NCBI RefSeq assembly: GCF_000331245.1
Contig: NZ_ANFZ01000012.1
Location: 1 to 52,120, forward strand
Direction: 5' to 3'
Origin: Blastomonas sp. AAP53
GTDB lineage: Bacteria > Pseudomonadota > Alphaproteobacteria > Sphingomonadales > Sphingomonadaceae
Length of the DNA stretch: 52,120 bases
The notes under the pieces were generated by a model. That model did not search any database. It had not been told where the DNA came from and worked only from the letters and a program-made list of their open reading frames with translations. Shown here one piece after another: positions 9,370 through 17,559 of this stretch (positions are counted from its first letter, which is position 1; each line of letters begins with the position of its first letter). The position numbers and the translations under genes are program-made.

Positions 9370-10738
9370 CGGCAAGCTCCCGCGCATCAGCGATGGCGCC
9401 TGCTATGGCGCTGGCGGCGACCGTCTCCGGGCTGGCGATATGCGTCTTCACGCGCAGCCCTTGGCGGCTTTCAAAGTTGCGGTTGGTCGATGAAATCACC
9501 CGCGATCCTTCGGCAAAGCTCTCGCCGCCGGCAAAGAAGCACATCGAACAGCCGCTCATCCGCCATTCGAAGCCCGCGTCGAGAAACACCTGGTCGAGCC
9601 CCTCGGCCTCGGCAGCGCGGCGCACCGCGCTTGAACCGGGGACGCAAATCGCGCGGATGCCTGGGGCGACCTTGCACCCCTTGAGCAAGGCTGCGGCGCG
9701 GCGCAGATCGGACAGGCGCGCGTTGGTGCAGCTGCCGATGAACGCGGCATCGATTGGGGTGCCGACTAGCGGCGCACCGGCGGTGAGCGCCATGTAATCG
9801 AGCATTGCGGAGGTCGCGTCCTCGGGGACGCTGCCCGTCACCGCCACGCTCGCCTGCGGGCTGGTGCCCCAGCTGACCATCGGAGCGATGCTGGCCGCGT
9901 CGATCTCGATCTCGGAATCGAACACGGCATCGGCGTCCGAACGCAAGTCCCGCCAACCGGCGCGCGCAGCATCCCAATGCGCACCCTTCGGCGCATAGCG
10001 ACGACCCTTGAGCCAATCAAAGGTCACATCATCGGGCGCGATCAGCCCAGCAAAGGCGGAAAACTCGGTCGCCATGTTGCACAGGGTCATCCGCGCTTCC
10101 ATGTCGAGCGCGGTCACGGCTTGCCCCGCAAACTCGACGACATGCCCTGCCCCGCCGCCCGCGCCATGCGCCGCGATCAAGGCCAGCATCATGTCCTTGG
10201 CCGTCACCCCCGGCGCGAGCGTGCCGGTGAACGTGACGCGCATCGTTTTGGGTCGGGTCAGCCGCAGCGTGCCGGTGGCCATCGCATGCTCGGCCTCGGA
10301 CGATCCGATCCCCCAGGCGAGCGCGCCCAGCGCCCCCTGCGTGCAGGTATGGCTGTCGGGCGCGATCAGCGTGAGGCCGGGCAGCACGATGCCGAGCTCC
10401 GGGCTGACCACATGCATGATGCCCTGATCGGGATCGCCGACATCGAACAATGTGATCCCCGCCGCCTGCGCTGCCGCACGGGTCTCGGTGATGAATGCCT
10501 GACCGCCGGGCATCAATGTCTGGTCGGTGCGGCCCGGCAGCGTATCGACGATATGGTCCATCATCGCGAACACGCGCGCCGGATCGGCGACCGTGCGCCC
10601 CGCCTCGGCGAGTGCATTGAGCGCCGCCGCCCCGGTGCGCTCGTGCAGCAGCACCCGGTCGATCGCGACCAGCGCCGCCCCGCCCGGAAGCGGGGCGACG
10701 ACATGGGCGTCCCAGATGCGATCAAACAGCGTGGTCAC
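9362..10738 (-). CDS. Aconitase-family large subunit (LeuC-like)
   Basis: The 458-residue protein has the family N-terminus (TLFDRIWDAHVV), PDSHTCTQGALGALAWGIGSSEAEHAMATG, the [4Fe-4S] Cys in GSCTNARLSDLRRAA, and the Cys pair in SGCSMCFFAGG. The length matches LeuC (about 466). It carries the iron-sulfur cluster and most of the active site of a hydro-lyase that moves a hydroxyl by dehydration and rehydration. The family also holds homoaconitase, dimethylmaleate hydratase and citraconate hydratase. The gene lies nine bases after the lipocalin-like gene within operon A. No leuA or leuB is present, which argues for a catabolic role on a substituted malate or citrate. The specific substrate is inference only. 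Confidence 0.88.
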   Translation of the reverse strand: MTTLFDRIWDAHVVAPLPGGAALVAIDRVLLHERTGAAALNALAEAGRTVADPARVFAMMDHIVDTLPGRTDQTLMPGGQAFITETRAAAQAAGITLFDVGDPDQGIMHVVSPELGIVLPGLTLIAPDSHTCTQGALGALAWGIGSSEAEHAMATGTLRLTRPKTMRVTFTGTLAPGVTAKDMMLALIAAHGAGGGAGHVVEFAGQAVTALDMEARMTLCNMATEFSAFAGLIAPDDVTFDWLKGRRYAPKGAHWDAARAGWRDLRSDADAVFDSEIEIDAASIAPMVSWGTSPQASVAVTGSVPEDATSAMLDYMALTAGAPLVGTPIDAAFIGSCTNARLSDLRRAAALLKGCKVAPGIRAICVPGSSAVRRAAEAEGLDQVFLDAGFEWRMSGCSMCFFAGGESFAEGSRVISSTNRNFESRQGLRVKTHIASPETVAASAIAGAIADARELAGG

Positions 10739-10747
10739 GACGAGCCT

Positions 10748-11245
10748 TTACGTGCTGGCGTTCATTTCTGCTTCGATCGCACGCCAGTCCTTGCTGACCA
10801 GAGTCTCCTGAATCGCGGTGCGCGTCTCGAGCAAGCCATTGCGGATCCAGTGCCAGGTGCGGCAGCGCGACTGTCCGTCGTCCGAAATCTGGATCATCTC
10901 GTACAGATACAGCGACGGATCGCCCTGGCGTTGCCAGTAGAGCATGATGGTGCGGCTGTATTCGTCGAGCCCAACTTCGGAGGCCCAGCCGACGATCAGC
11001 TCGTTGTCCCACCACACGCGCTTGTCGCGATATTCGGCCGGGAATTCGCGGATTTCCTTGCGGCCATCGGGCCAGGTATAATGGTTGGTCTGGTGATAGA
11101 GATACGGCCCTTCGTCGGGGAAACGGCACAGCAGACGGCTCTGGTGCTCGTCGATCTTCTCTCCGGCAGCATTGTAATAGGTATACACACCGTCCCACAC
11201 GCCTTCGTGCCGCGCCATGATCGGCATGTCCTCGCGAATACCCAT
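10748..11245 (-). CDS. Small lipocalin-like (DUF3598-type) protein, copy 1
   Basis: This 165-residue soluble protein has no signal peptide. It shows HEGVWDGVYTYYNAAGEKIDEHQSR, then Trp- and Tyr-rich strands (NHYTWPDGRKEIREFP, RVWWDNELIVGWASE), and ends with MIQISDDGQSRCRTWHWIRNG. It is clearly paralogous to the protein at 16625-17095, with the same order of motifs including MIQISDDG-SR-RTW-W-R-G. The beta-rich pattern suggests a lipocalin-like barrel of DUF3598 type that binds a hydrophobic ligand, but this assignment is tentative. It sits between the hydrolase and the large-subunit gene with 12- and 9-base gaps, so it belongs to operon A. It may be a binding protein or a small enzyme of the pathway. 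Confidence 0.6.
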   Translation of the reverse strand: MGIREDMPIMARHEGVWDGVYTYYNAAGEKIDEHQSRLLCRFPDEGPYLYHQTNHYTWPDGRKEIREFPAEYRDKRVWWDNELIVGWASEVGLDEYSRTIMLYWQRQGDPSLYLYEMIQISDDGQSRCRTWHWIRNGLLETRTAIQETLVSKDWRAIEAEMNAST

Positions 11246-11257
11246 ATCCGTGTCTCC

Positions 11258-12631
11258 TTATTGACCAATGATCGCCTGATAATATGCCCGCGCCGCTGTC
11301 GCTCGCAGCAATGCGCGATGTTCGCCTGCCAGACATTCCGGCGTGATCTCCACCGGGTCGAAGGGAACTGCATTGGCAGCCGCCACCGCATGATGCGGCG
11401 CAAAGAAATGCCGCGCGCGCACGATCTGCCACGCGCGCACCAGATGCGTGCCGTAGCGATCGGCTGACAGGTCGGGGAACAGCAGCGCCGGATCGCCTTG
11501 CGGCACCTTGGGCAATCGCACCTCGGCCGCTCCGAAATGGCCTGCAATGGCATCGATCACCCGCTGCCATGGCGCCCAGTCGGTGGGCGCTGCGCCCGCC
11601 CAGCCATCGGACAGGCCATGGCCGGGAAGATCGATGGCAAGCGCGCCTGTTGTATCGCGTTGCAATTCCTCGCCGGGACCATGCACGACGAGCACACCTG
11701 ACGCAGGATCGCCCTGCCAGTGGATCAGCCCGGAAAACTCCGGCGTTTCGATGGCGACAAAGCCCGCATCGGCACTCTGTTGCGGAACGACGATATCGCC
11801 CTGCGCCAGACCCTGCAGGAATGCGAGGCTGAGCGCCTGATGATCGGCAGGCGTCGCGCACCGTTCCGCGCGCCAGCGTGCCGGCATGTCGCCCAGCCGG
11901 TCCAGATGCGCCTGCAGCGGATCGCCATCATAGGCGCTGATCAGCACCGGCGGCGTCACCGCATCGGGCGGCGGAATGTCGCGGGGCGCGCGCAGCACTG
12001 CGCCATAGCCTGCGCGATAGGCGCTGCCGGCATCGAGCATCTCGCGCACCGCCATGTCGACGCGCGCGACATCGGCATGCGCACCGGGCAGCCGCGCGGC
12101 ATCGCGGGTATCGAACCAGGGGAAGAACCAGCTCTGTTCCATCATCCGGTTCCACAGCCAGACCAGATGCTCGCCATAAGCCGCCGGTTCGAACGGCGGC
12201 AGATAGGACTGCCCGAACAGCGCCATCTCCTGCGGCGTCCAGATGGCATAGCCGCCGATGGCAAGGCCGGTAAACCGCTGCGGGTGCCGCTTGAGCGCGG
12301 TCACCAGAATGATGCCGCCCGAATGAAAGCCATAAGCCGGACACGGCGTCAGCCCCAGCGCATCCATTGTGGCCACCAGCGCATCAGCGAAATCATCGAT
12401 CTCGGGCTCGCCGGGCAGCGGATCGGACTGGCCGAAACCCGGCGTATCGGGCGCGATGCAGGTGAAGTGCGCAGCCCAGCGTTCCATCAGCGGGGCATAT
12501 TCGCCGCTGTTGCGCGGGCTCTGGTGGATCATCAGCAGCGGCGGCCCACTGCCCGCCTGTCGGTAATGCACGCGGCGGCGCTGGCCGTCTGGCTGCGCTA
12601 CGTCAACATAATGGCGAGTGATGAGAGTCAT
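11258..12631 (-). CDS. Alpha/beta hydrolase, 457 residues, possibly two-domain
   Basis: The N-terminal half is a standard alpha/beta hydrolase: oxyanion region LLMIHQSPRNSGEYAPLM, PDTPGFGQSDP, then the nucleophile elbow GFHSGG with Ser104. The elbow differs from the usual GxSxG, since position -2 is Phe. After about residue 280 comes a second strand set, VLVVHGPGEEL and LAIDLPGHGLSDGW, which looks like the start of another alpha/beta hydrolase domain without an obvious elbow. Family members are usually near 280-300 residues, so this may be a fusion with a degenerate copy. The ATG lies only five bases from the operator palindrome and has GAGG almost touching it, so its mRNA may be nearly leaderless. 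It is the first gene of operon A; an ester, lactone or C-C bond is the likely target. Confidence 0.8.
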   Translation of the reverse strand: MTLITRHYVDVAQPDGQRRRVHYRQAGSGPPLLMIHQSPRNSGEYAPLMERWAAHFTCIAPDTPGFGQSDPLPGEPEIDDFADALVATMDALGLTPCPAYGFHSGGIILVTALKRHPQRFTGLAIGGYAIWTPQEMALFGQSYLPPFEPAAYGEHLVWLWNRMMEQSWFFPWFDTRDAARLPGAHADVARVDMAVREMLDAGSAYRAGYGAVLRAPRDIPPPDAVTPPVLISAYDGDPLQAHLDRLGDMPARWRAERCATPADHQALSLAFLQGLAQGDIVVPQQSADAGFVAIETPEFSGLIHWQGDPASGVLVVHGPGEELQRDTTGALAIDLPGHGLSDGWAGAAPTDWAPWQRVIDAIAGHFGAAEVRLPKVPQGDPALLFPDLSADRYGTHLVRAWQIVRARHFFAPHHAVAAANAVPFDPVEITPECLAGEHRALLRATAARAYYQAIIGQ

Positions 12632-12636
12632 GCCTC

Positions 12637-12654
12637 AATTTGTCCGGACAAATT
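12637..12654. promoter_or_regulatory. Operator palindrome, site 1
   Basis: AATTTGTCCGGACAAATT is a perfect 18-bp palindrome in the divergent gap between operons A and B. The same core recurs at 30558 and 31419. The GT-N4-AC layout fits binding by GntR-family dimers, and a GntR/UTRA gene lies at 36882. A possible -10 (TATTAT, 12678-12683) for operon B follows downstream. Confidence 0.8.
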
Positions 12655-12713
12655 CATCTCGACAAGCCCTTTTTTGCTATTATGCTCTCGAATCGAAAAT
12701 AAACGGAGGAACC

Positions 12714-13394
12714 ATGGAGATTGTCGGCACCCGGATGATCCGCGAGGACAAGACCGCGCGCGAACTGTTCGAGGCGGTGATGGCCAATCCGGCGCGCAAC
12801 AAGTTCGGCTTCGGGCAAAAGCTCGCCATCGTGAATGTCGATGTGCAGCAGGCCTATACCCGGATCGACATGTTCAAGACCGCGTACGAGACCGACCCCC
12901 GGCAGATCGAGCATATCAACACGATCTCGCGGCTCGCGCGCGAAAAGGGCATGCCGGTGATCTGGAGCCGCGTCGCCTACAAGGACGATGCCGCCGACGC
13001 CGGGGTCTGGGGCACTCGCACCGACACCCCCGACAGCCTGCAGAACATCCGCTATGACAGCGAACGCCACGCCTATGACCCGCGCTGCGAGTTCGGCGAA
13101 AACGACCTGCATTATACCAAGCGGATGCCGAGCGCGTTCTTCGAGACGCCGCTCGCGAGCTATCTCAACTTCCACCGCGTCGATACCGTGGTCGTCACCG
13201 GCGGCAGCACCTCGGGCTGCGTCCGCGCGACGGCGGTCGATGCGCTGAGCCACGGCTATCGCACCATCGTCCCGATCGAGACCTGCGCCGACAAGCACGA
13301 GAGCTATCACTTCGCCAACTTGACCGACCTGCAGCTGAAATATGCCGATGTCGAACCGGTGCAGACAGTGATCGAATGGCTGGAGGGGAAGTGA
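12714..13394 (+). CDS. Isochorismatase-family cysteine hydrolase
   Basis: The 226-residue protein has the family triad: Asp43 in AIVNVDVQQAYT, Lys136 in HYTKRMPSAFF and Cys169 in GGSTSGCVRATAVDA, the last with the cis-peptide loop. The nucleophilic Cys marks the amidohydrolase branch (N-carbamoylsarcosine amidase, ureidoacrylate amidase, nicotinamidase, maleamate amidase) rather than the aryl-ether isochorismatases. The ATG at 12714 is preceded by GGAGGA; the frame further up crosses the operator and is not used. It is the first gene of operon B and its stop overlaps the next start. It probably hydrolyses an amide or carbamoyl group freed by the two following PuuE-type hydrolases. Confidence 0.9.
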   Translation: MEIVGTRMIREDKTARELFEAVMANPARNKFGFGQKLAIVNVDVQQAYTRIDMFKTAYETDPRQIEHINTISRLAREKGMPVIWSRVAYKDDAADAGVWGTRTDTPDSLQNIRYDSERHAYDPRCEFGENDLHYTKRMPSAFFETPLASYLNFHRVDTVVVTGGSTSGCVRATAVDALSHGYRTIVPIETCADKHESYHFANLTDLQLKYADVEPVQTVIEWLEGK

Positions 13395-14287
13395 TGGAGG
13401 CGGTGCACGTCGACCCGCAACTCTACGACTTTTCCCCCTGGCGCGGCCGCCCCAAGGTGCGCTGGCCGGGCGGCAAGAGCTGCGCCGTCTGGGTCGCGCC
13501 TAATCTCGAGTTCTACGAGCTCGACCCGCCCGCCAACCCGCACCGCAAGAGCTGGACCAAGCCGCATCCCGATGTCGTCGGCTATGCGCACCGCGACCAT
13601 GCCAACCGCGTCGGCCACTGGCGGATGGCCGATGTGATGACGCGGCACGGCTTTCCCGGATCGGTCAGCCTGTCGGTCGCCTTGTGCGATCACATTCCCG
13701 AGGTGGTCGAGGACGCGCGCCAGCGCGGCTGGGAGTTCTTCAGCCACGGCATCTACAACACCCGCTACAGCTATGGCATGGACGAGGCGCAGGAGCGCAG
13801 CATCATCGAGGACAGCATCGCGACGGTGCAGCGCGCGACCGGCCAGCGGATCCGCGGCTGGCTTGCGCCTGCGCTCACGCATACGCCGCGCACGCTCGAT
13901 CTGATCGCCGAATACGGGCTCGACTATACCTGCGACCTCTATCACGACGACCAGCCGACCGATGTGAAGACCGCATCGGGGCGGCTGACCGCGATCCCCT
14001 ATAGCCTCGAGGTCAACGACCATTATGGCTTCTTCATCTACAACATGAGCCCGCGCGACTATGCCGATACGCTGATCCGCCAGTTCGAGCGGCTCGCGAA
14101 AGAGGGCGAGGCGCAAGACGGCCCCGGCGGAACGGTGATGTGCATCCCGCTGCACAGCTATCTGATCGGCCAGCCGCACCGCATCGGCCCCTTCGAGGAG
14201 GTGCTGCGTCACATCGCCAATGATGGCCGCGCCTGGATCGCGACCGCGGGCGAGATTGTCGATGCCTGGCGGGAGCAGCAGCCATGA
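13394..14287 (+). CDS. NodB-fold (polysaccharide deacetylase/PuuE-like) hydrolase 1
   Basis: This 297-residue protein has the NodB-type barrel, with strands CAVWVAPNLEFYEL and GFPGSVSLSVA and the motif WEFFSHGIYNTRYSYGMDEAQE. The TFDDG and HxxxH zinc motifs of true chitin deacetylases are replaced by NLEF and SHGIYN. That pattern fits the subgroup with PuuE allantoinase and cyclic imide hydrolase better than sugar deacetylases. There is no signal peptide, so it acts in the cytoplasm, again unlike cell-wall deacetylases. The ATG overlaps the stop of the isochorismatase-type gene and has GGAGGGG upstream. A ring-opening amide or imide hydrolase is the best guess. Confidence 0.78.
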   Translation: MEAVHVDPQLYDFSPWRGRPKVRWPGGKSCAVWVAPNLEFYELDPPANPHRKSWTKPHPDVVGYAHRDHANRVGHWRMADVMTRHGFPGSVSLSVALCDHIPEVVEDARQRGWEFFSHGIYNTRYSYGMDEAQERSIIEDSIATVQRATGQRIRGWLAPALTHTPRTLDLIAEYGLDYTCDLYHDDQPTDVKTASGRLTAIPYSLEVNDHYGFFIYNMSPRDYADTLIRQFERLAKEGEAQDGPGGTVMCIPLHSYLIGQPHRIGPFEEVLRHIANDGRAWIATAGEIVDAWREQQP

Positions 14288-15207
14288 GCCTTGACCCCAG
14301 CTATCTCGAATATCCGCACCGCCGCCCGGGCATGGACCATGCGCTGTACCCGTACAGCAACCTGTTCACGCGCCCGCCCATCGCCTGGCCTGCGGGCAAG
14401 AGCGTCGCAATCTGGCCGGTGATCAGCCTCGAATGGTTCCCGATGGTCCCATCCGACACGCCGTTTCGCGCGCCGGGGCATATGCAGACCGCGTATCCCG
14501 ACTACCGCCATTATACCGCGCGCGAATATGGCACGCGGATCGGGCTTTTCCGGCTGCTCGATGCGTTCGAGGCGGTCGGGGCCAAGGTCTCGGTCGCGTG
14601 CAACGGTGCGATTGCGACCCGCTACCCCGCGATCATCGAGGCATTGCAGGCAGGCGGGCACGAGATCATCGCGCACTCGACCGACATGAACGGCACGATC
14701 GCCTCGGGCCTCGCCGAAGGCGAGGAAAGCGCGCTGATCGCAGGCTCGCTCGATGCGCTCGAAGCGGCGAGCGGCACGCGCCCGCGCGGCTGGCTGTCAA
14801 TCGCGCGCTCGCAGTCGTTCAACACCCCCCGGCTGCTCGCCGAGGCTGGCGTTGCCTATATGTGCGACTGGGTGAACGACGAGCTGCCTTATGCGATGAG
14901 CACCGAGGCGGGCGCCATCGTCAACGTGCCGCTCAACCATGAGCTGTCCGACCGGCAGATCATCAACGTCCAGCAGCAATCGGTCGACAGCTATGCGCAG
15001 CAGATGCGCGATGCCTATGGCTGGCTGGCGAACGAGGCGCAAACGCATGGCGGGCGGATGCTGCCGCTGCATCTGACGCCGTACATCATGGGGCTTCCCT
15101 ATCGCATCGACGCGTTCGAGGGGCTGGTGCGCTGGCTGGCCGAACAGCCGGGCGCGTGGTTTGCCACCGGCAGCGACATCCTCGATCACTGGAGCGCGCA
15201 AGAGTGA
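14284..15207 (+). CDS. NodB-fold (polysaccharide deacetylase/PuuE-like) hydrolase 2
   Basis: This 307-residue paralog of the preceding protein shares the opening pattern (PHRRPGMDHALYPYSNLFTRPPIAWPAGKSVAIWPVISLEWFPM). At the second motif it has HEIIAHSTDMNGTIASGLAEGEE, and later RGWLSIARSQSFNTPRLLAEAGVAYMCDW. Metal ligands of the classical NodB sites are not conserved. It lacks a signal peptide. Its start overlaps the upstream stop by four bases and its stop overlaps the GTG of the aldehyde dehydrogenase. The two tandem copies may form a heteromer or act on successive substrates; the sequences are too different for a recent duplication. Confidence 0.78.
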   Translation: MSLDPSYLEYPHRRPGMDHALYPYSNLFTRPPIAWPAGKSVAIWPVISLEWFPMVPSDTPFRAPGHMQTAYPDYRHYTAREYGTRIGLFRLLDAFEAVGAKVSVACNGAIATRYPAIIEALQAGGHEIIAHSTDMNGTIASGLAEGEESALIAGSLDALEAASGTRPRGWLSIARSQSFNTPRLLAEAGVAYMCDWVNDELPYAMSTEAGAIVNVPLNHELSDRQIINVQQQSVDSYAQQMRDAYGWLANEAQTHGGRMLPLHLTPYIMGLPYRIDAFEGLVRWLAEQPGAWFATGSDILDHWSAQE

Positions 15208-16628
15208 AAGTGATCAATCCGCGCACTGGCGAGGCGGATTATACGATCGCGCCGCTCGATGCTGGCGCAGTGCAGGCTGAAGCTGCGCGACTGCGGGCGG
15301 CGCAACCGGCCTGGGCGGCGATGGAGCCGGCGGCACGCTCAGCGATCCTGCTTCGCTGGGCCGATGCGGTGGTGGCGCACCGCGAACCCTTGCTCACCGC
15401 GCTGATGCTCGATACCGGGCGGCAGCGGATTTCCGAGATCGAGATCGACGGGCTGCCCGGCACCATCCGCCGCTGGGCCGATCTTGCCCCCCGTCTGATC
15501 GCCGAACACAGCCGCTGCGACATGCCCAGCGCGCACCCGACCGTGCGCAATTCGACGCGGCTGGTGCCCTATGCGCTGTTCGGGGCGATCGCGCCGTGGA
15601 ATTTCCCGGTCGTGCTCTCGACCATCGATGCGATCCCCGCGCTCGCCGCAGGTTGCGCGGCGTTGGTCAAACCTTCCGAGGTGACCCCGCGCTTTATCGC
15701 ACCTTTGCGCGAAACGATCGCGCAGGTCCCCGAACTCGCCGCCGTCCTGAGCTTCATCGAAGGCGATGCTGCGACCGGCCAGGCCTTGGTCGAGGCGGTC
15801 GATTACGTCTGCTTTACCGGATCGGTCGCAACCGGGCGCAAGGTGGCCGAGGCCGCCGCACGCGCGTTCATCCCCGCCAATCTGGAGCTGGGCGGCAAGG
15901 ACCCGATGATCGTGCTGGCCAGCGCCGATCCCGTCGCCGCCGCGCAATTGGCCCTGCGCGCGAGCATCGTCGCCACCGGCCAGGCGTGCCAGTCGATCGA
16001 GCGCATTTACGTCGCGCGCAGCATCTACCAGCCGTTCCTCGATGCGCTGGTCGAGGCGGCGAACAAGGTCCGGCTCAACTATCCCGACATAGCGGTGGGC
16101 GATATCGGCCCGTTCATCTTCGGACCCCAGGGCGCCAAGGTGCAGGCGCAGATTGACGAAGCTGTGGCGATGGGCGCATGCGTGCTCACCGGCGGGACCA
16201 TCGAATCGCTCGGCGGAGGCCAGTATCTGAGGCCCACCGTCATCGCCGATGCCACATCGAAGATGGCCGTGGTGCGCGACGAGACCTTCGGACCCGTTTT
16301 GCCGGTGATCGCGTTCGACGATGTCGAAGATGCGATTCGACAGGCCAATGACAGCCTCTACGGCCTGTCCGCCGCTGTGGTCGCCGCAAGCGCGCAAGAG
16401 GCCGAGGCCGTGGCAGTGCGGCTCGAAGCGGGCGCGGTGTCGATCAACGATGGTTCGATGACCTCGATGGTCTGGGATGCGGAGAACAGCTCGTTCAAGC
16501 TTTCGGGGCTTGGCCCCTCGCGCATGGGAGAGAGCGGGCTGCTGCGCTTTTTCCGCAAGCAGGCGCTGATCCGCCAGACCGCCGCCCCGCTCCCGCTCGC
16601 CTCTTATGCCGAGGATGCCCCCCGATGA
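15204..16628 (+). CDS. NAD(P)-dependent aldehyde dehydrogenase
   Basis: The 474-residue protein oxidises an aldehyde to an acid. It shows PWNFPVVLSTIDAIPALAAGCAALVKPSE, the cofactor-binding FTGSVATGRKVA, the catalytic Glu in NLELGGKDP and the nucleophilic Cys in TGQACQSIERIYV. Near the C-terminus are FGPVLPVIAFDDVEDAI and SGLGPSRMGE. The GTG at 15204 overlaps the TGA of the previous gene (GTGA) and gives the usual family length; the longer frame to 15156 lies in the previous gene. It is in operon B, so its substrate is probably an aldehyde formed after the hydrolase steps. Semialdehyde dehydrogenases of this size are the nearest type. Confidence 0.93.
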   Translation: MKVINPRTGEADYTIAPLDAGAVQAEAARLRAAQPAWAAMEPAARSAILLRWADAVVAHREPLLTALMLDTGRQRISEIEIDGLPGTIRRWADLAPRLIAEHSRCDMPSAHPTVRNSTRLVPYALFGAIAPWNFPVVLSTIDAIPALAAGCAALVKPSEVTPRFIAPLRETIAQVPELAAVLSFIEGDAATGQALVEAVDYVCFTGSVATGRKVAEAAARAFIPANLELGGKDPMIVLASADPVAAAQLALRASIVATGQACQSIERIYVARSIYQPFLDALVEAANKVRLNYPDIAVGDIGPFIFGPQGAKVQAQIDEAVAMGACVLTGGTIESLGGGQYLRPTVIADATSKMAVVRDETFGPVLPVIAFDDVEDAIRQANDSLYGLSAAVVAASAQEAEAVAVRLEAGAVSINDGSMTSMVWDAENSSFKLSGLGPSRMGESGLLRFFRKQALIRQTAAPLPLASYAEDAPR

Positions 16629-17095
16629 GAGACACGCTTACCAACGCCATGCCCGCGCTGTTCGCGCACGAGGGGCTGTGGGACGGCACCTATCGCCATA
16701 TCGATGCAGAGGGCCAGCTAATCGACCAGCACCGCATGCGCACTCGCTGCGAATTTCCCGCGACAGGCGAATTTGCCTATATCCAGCACAACCACCTGAT
16801 CTGGCCCGATGGCCGCGAGCAACGCTTGAGCTTTGGCGGCGTGTTCCGCGATGGACGGCTGTGGTGGGATACTGACCGCTTCCATGGCCACGGCTGGGAG
16901 ACGCTCGACAACGTGCTGATGCTCACCCTGCACCGCAAGGACGATCCGGGCGTGCGCTTTACCGAGATGATCCAGATTTCCGATGATGGCGAATCGCGCG
17001 CGCGCACCTGGCAGTGGTTTCGCGATGGCACGCCGTTCAAGCGGACCTTGTGCGATGAAAGGCGCGTCTCGCGCGATCCGGAGGCTGAACTGTGA
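16625..17095 (+). CDS. Small lipocalin-like (DUF3598-type) protein, copy 2
   Basis: This 156-residue paralog of the protein at 10748-11245 shows HEGLWDGTYRHIDAEGQLIDQHRMR, HLIWPDGREQRLSFGG, LWWDTDRF and MIQISDDGESRARTWQWFRDG. No signal peptide or metal motif is obvious. It overlaps the aldehyde dehydrogenase gene by four bases. One copy in each arm of the divergent operons A and B suggests that the two proteins act on related ligands, or together. The function is unknown; a beta-barrel ligand binder or small isomerase is possible. Confidence 0.6.
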   Translation: MRDTLTNAMPALFAHEGLWDGTYRHIDAEGQLIDQHRMRTRCEFPATGEFAYIQHNHLIWPDGREQRLSFGGVFRDGRLWWDTDRFHGHGWETLDNVLMLTLHRKDDPGVRFTEMIQISDDGESRARTWQWFRDGTPFKRTLCDERRVSRDPEAEL

Positions 17096-17559
17096 TGTCC
17101 CCCCTGCTGATGATGCCTGCCGCGAGCGAAGGCACCTCGACCACCGCTCCGCCAAGCGATTCGCCGGTGGTGATAGTCGTCGCCGGCCCCACCCACGACC
17201 GCGAGCGAATGGCCGCCTATGGCAAGGCGATCGCCGAGAGTAGATTGTACGAAAGGCTCGGCGGCTATTATATCAACGTGCCGCGCCCGCTCGCGACGTT
17301 CGAGGGCACGCCGCCTGCGGGCTATACCGTGCTGATGATCCGCTTCCCGAGCCTCGCCAATGCGCAAGCCTTCTGGAACTCGAAGGAGTATCAGGAAAAG
17401 ATCAAGCCGCTGCGGCAGGACCCGTCGGCGGGCGATTATATCGTCACCGTCTATCCCGAAGCGCCCTTGCGCGCCGATCTGGCGGGCAAGGTGGGCGACA
17501 ATGGCTATACGGCGGACTTCGATCCATCGGGTGTCGAGCAGATCCAGCCCAGGCCTTAG
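17092..17559 (+). CDS. DUF1330-type dimeric alpha/beta-barrel protein
   Basis: The core of this 155-residue protein (VVIVVAGPTHDRERMAAYGKAIAESRLYERLGGYYINVPRPLATFEG, then TVLMIRFPSLANAQAFWNSKEYQEKIKPLRQ) matches the ferredoxin-like DUF1330/EthD fold. The FPS-AQAFWNS-EYQ pattern is typical of DUF1330. A flexible 25-residue N-terminus and a C-terminal tail flank it. The GTG at 17092 has GGAGG seven bases upstream; an ATG follows directly at 17095. It is the last gene of operon B, and its 3' end overlaps the convergent RES toxin gene by four bases. Such proteins are often small monooxygenases, isomerases or accessory proteins in aromatic and polyketide pathways. Confidence 0.68.
   Translation: MMSPLLMMPAASEGTSTTAPPSDSPVVIVVAGPTHDRERMAAYGKAIAESRLYERLGGYYINVPRPLATFEGTPPAGYTVLMIRFPSLANAQAFWNSKEYQEKIKPLRQDPSAGDYIVTVYPEAPLRADLAGKVGDNGYTADFDPSGVEQIQPRP

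Noticed and set aside
8758-10738. Leucine biosynthesis leuCD operon
   Set aside because: The subunits are coupled to an HMG-CoA-lyase-type gene and a CoA-transferase, without leuA or leuB, and sit behind the shared catabolic operator.
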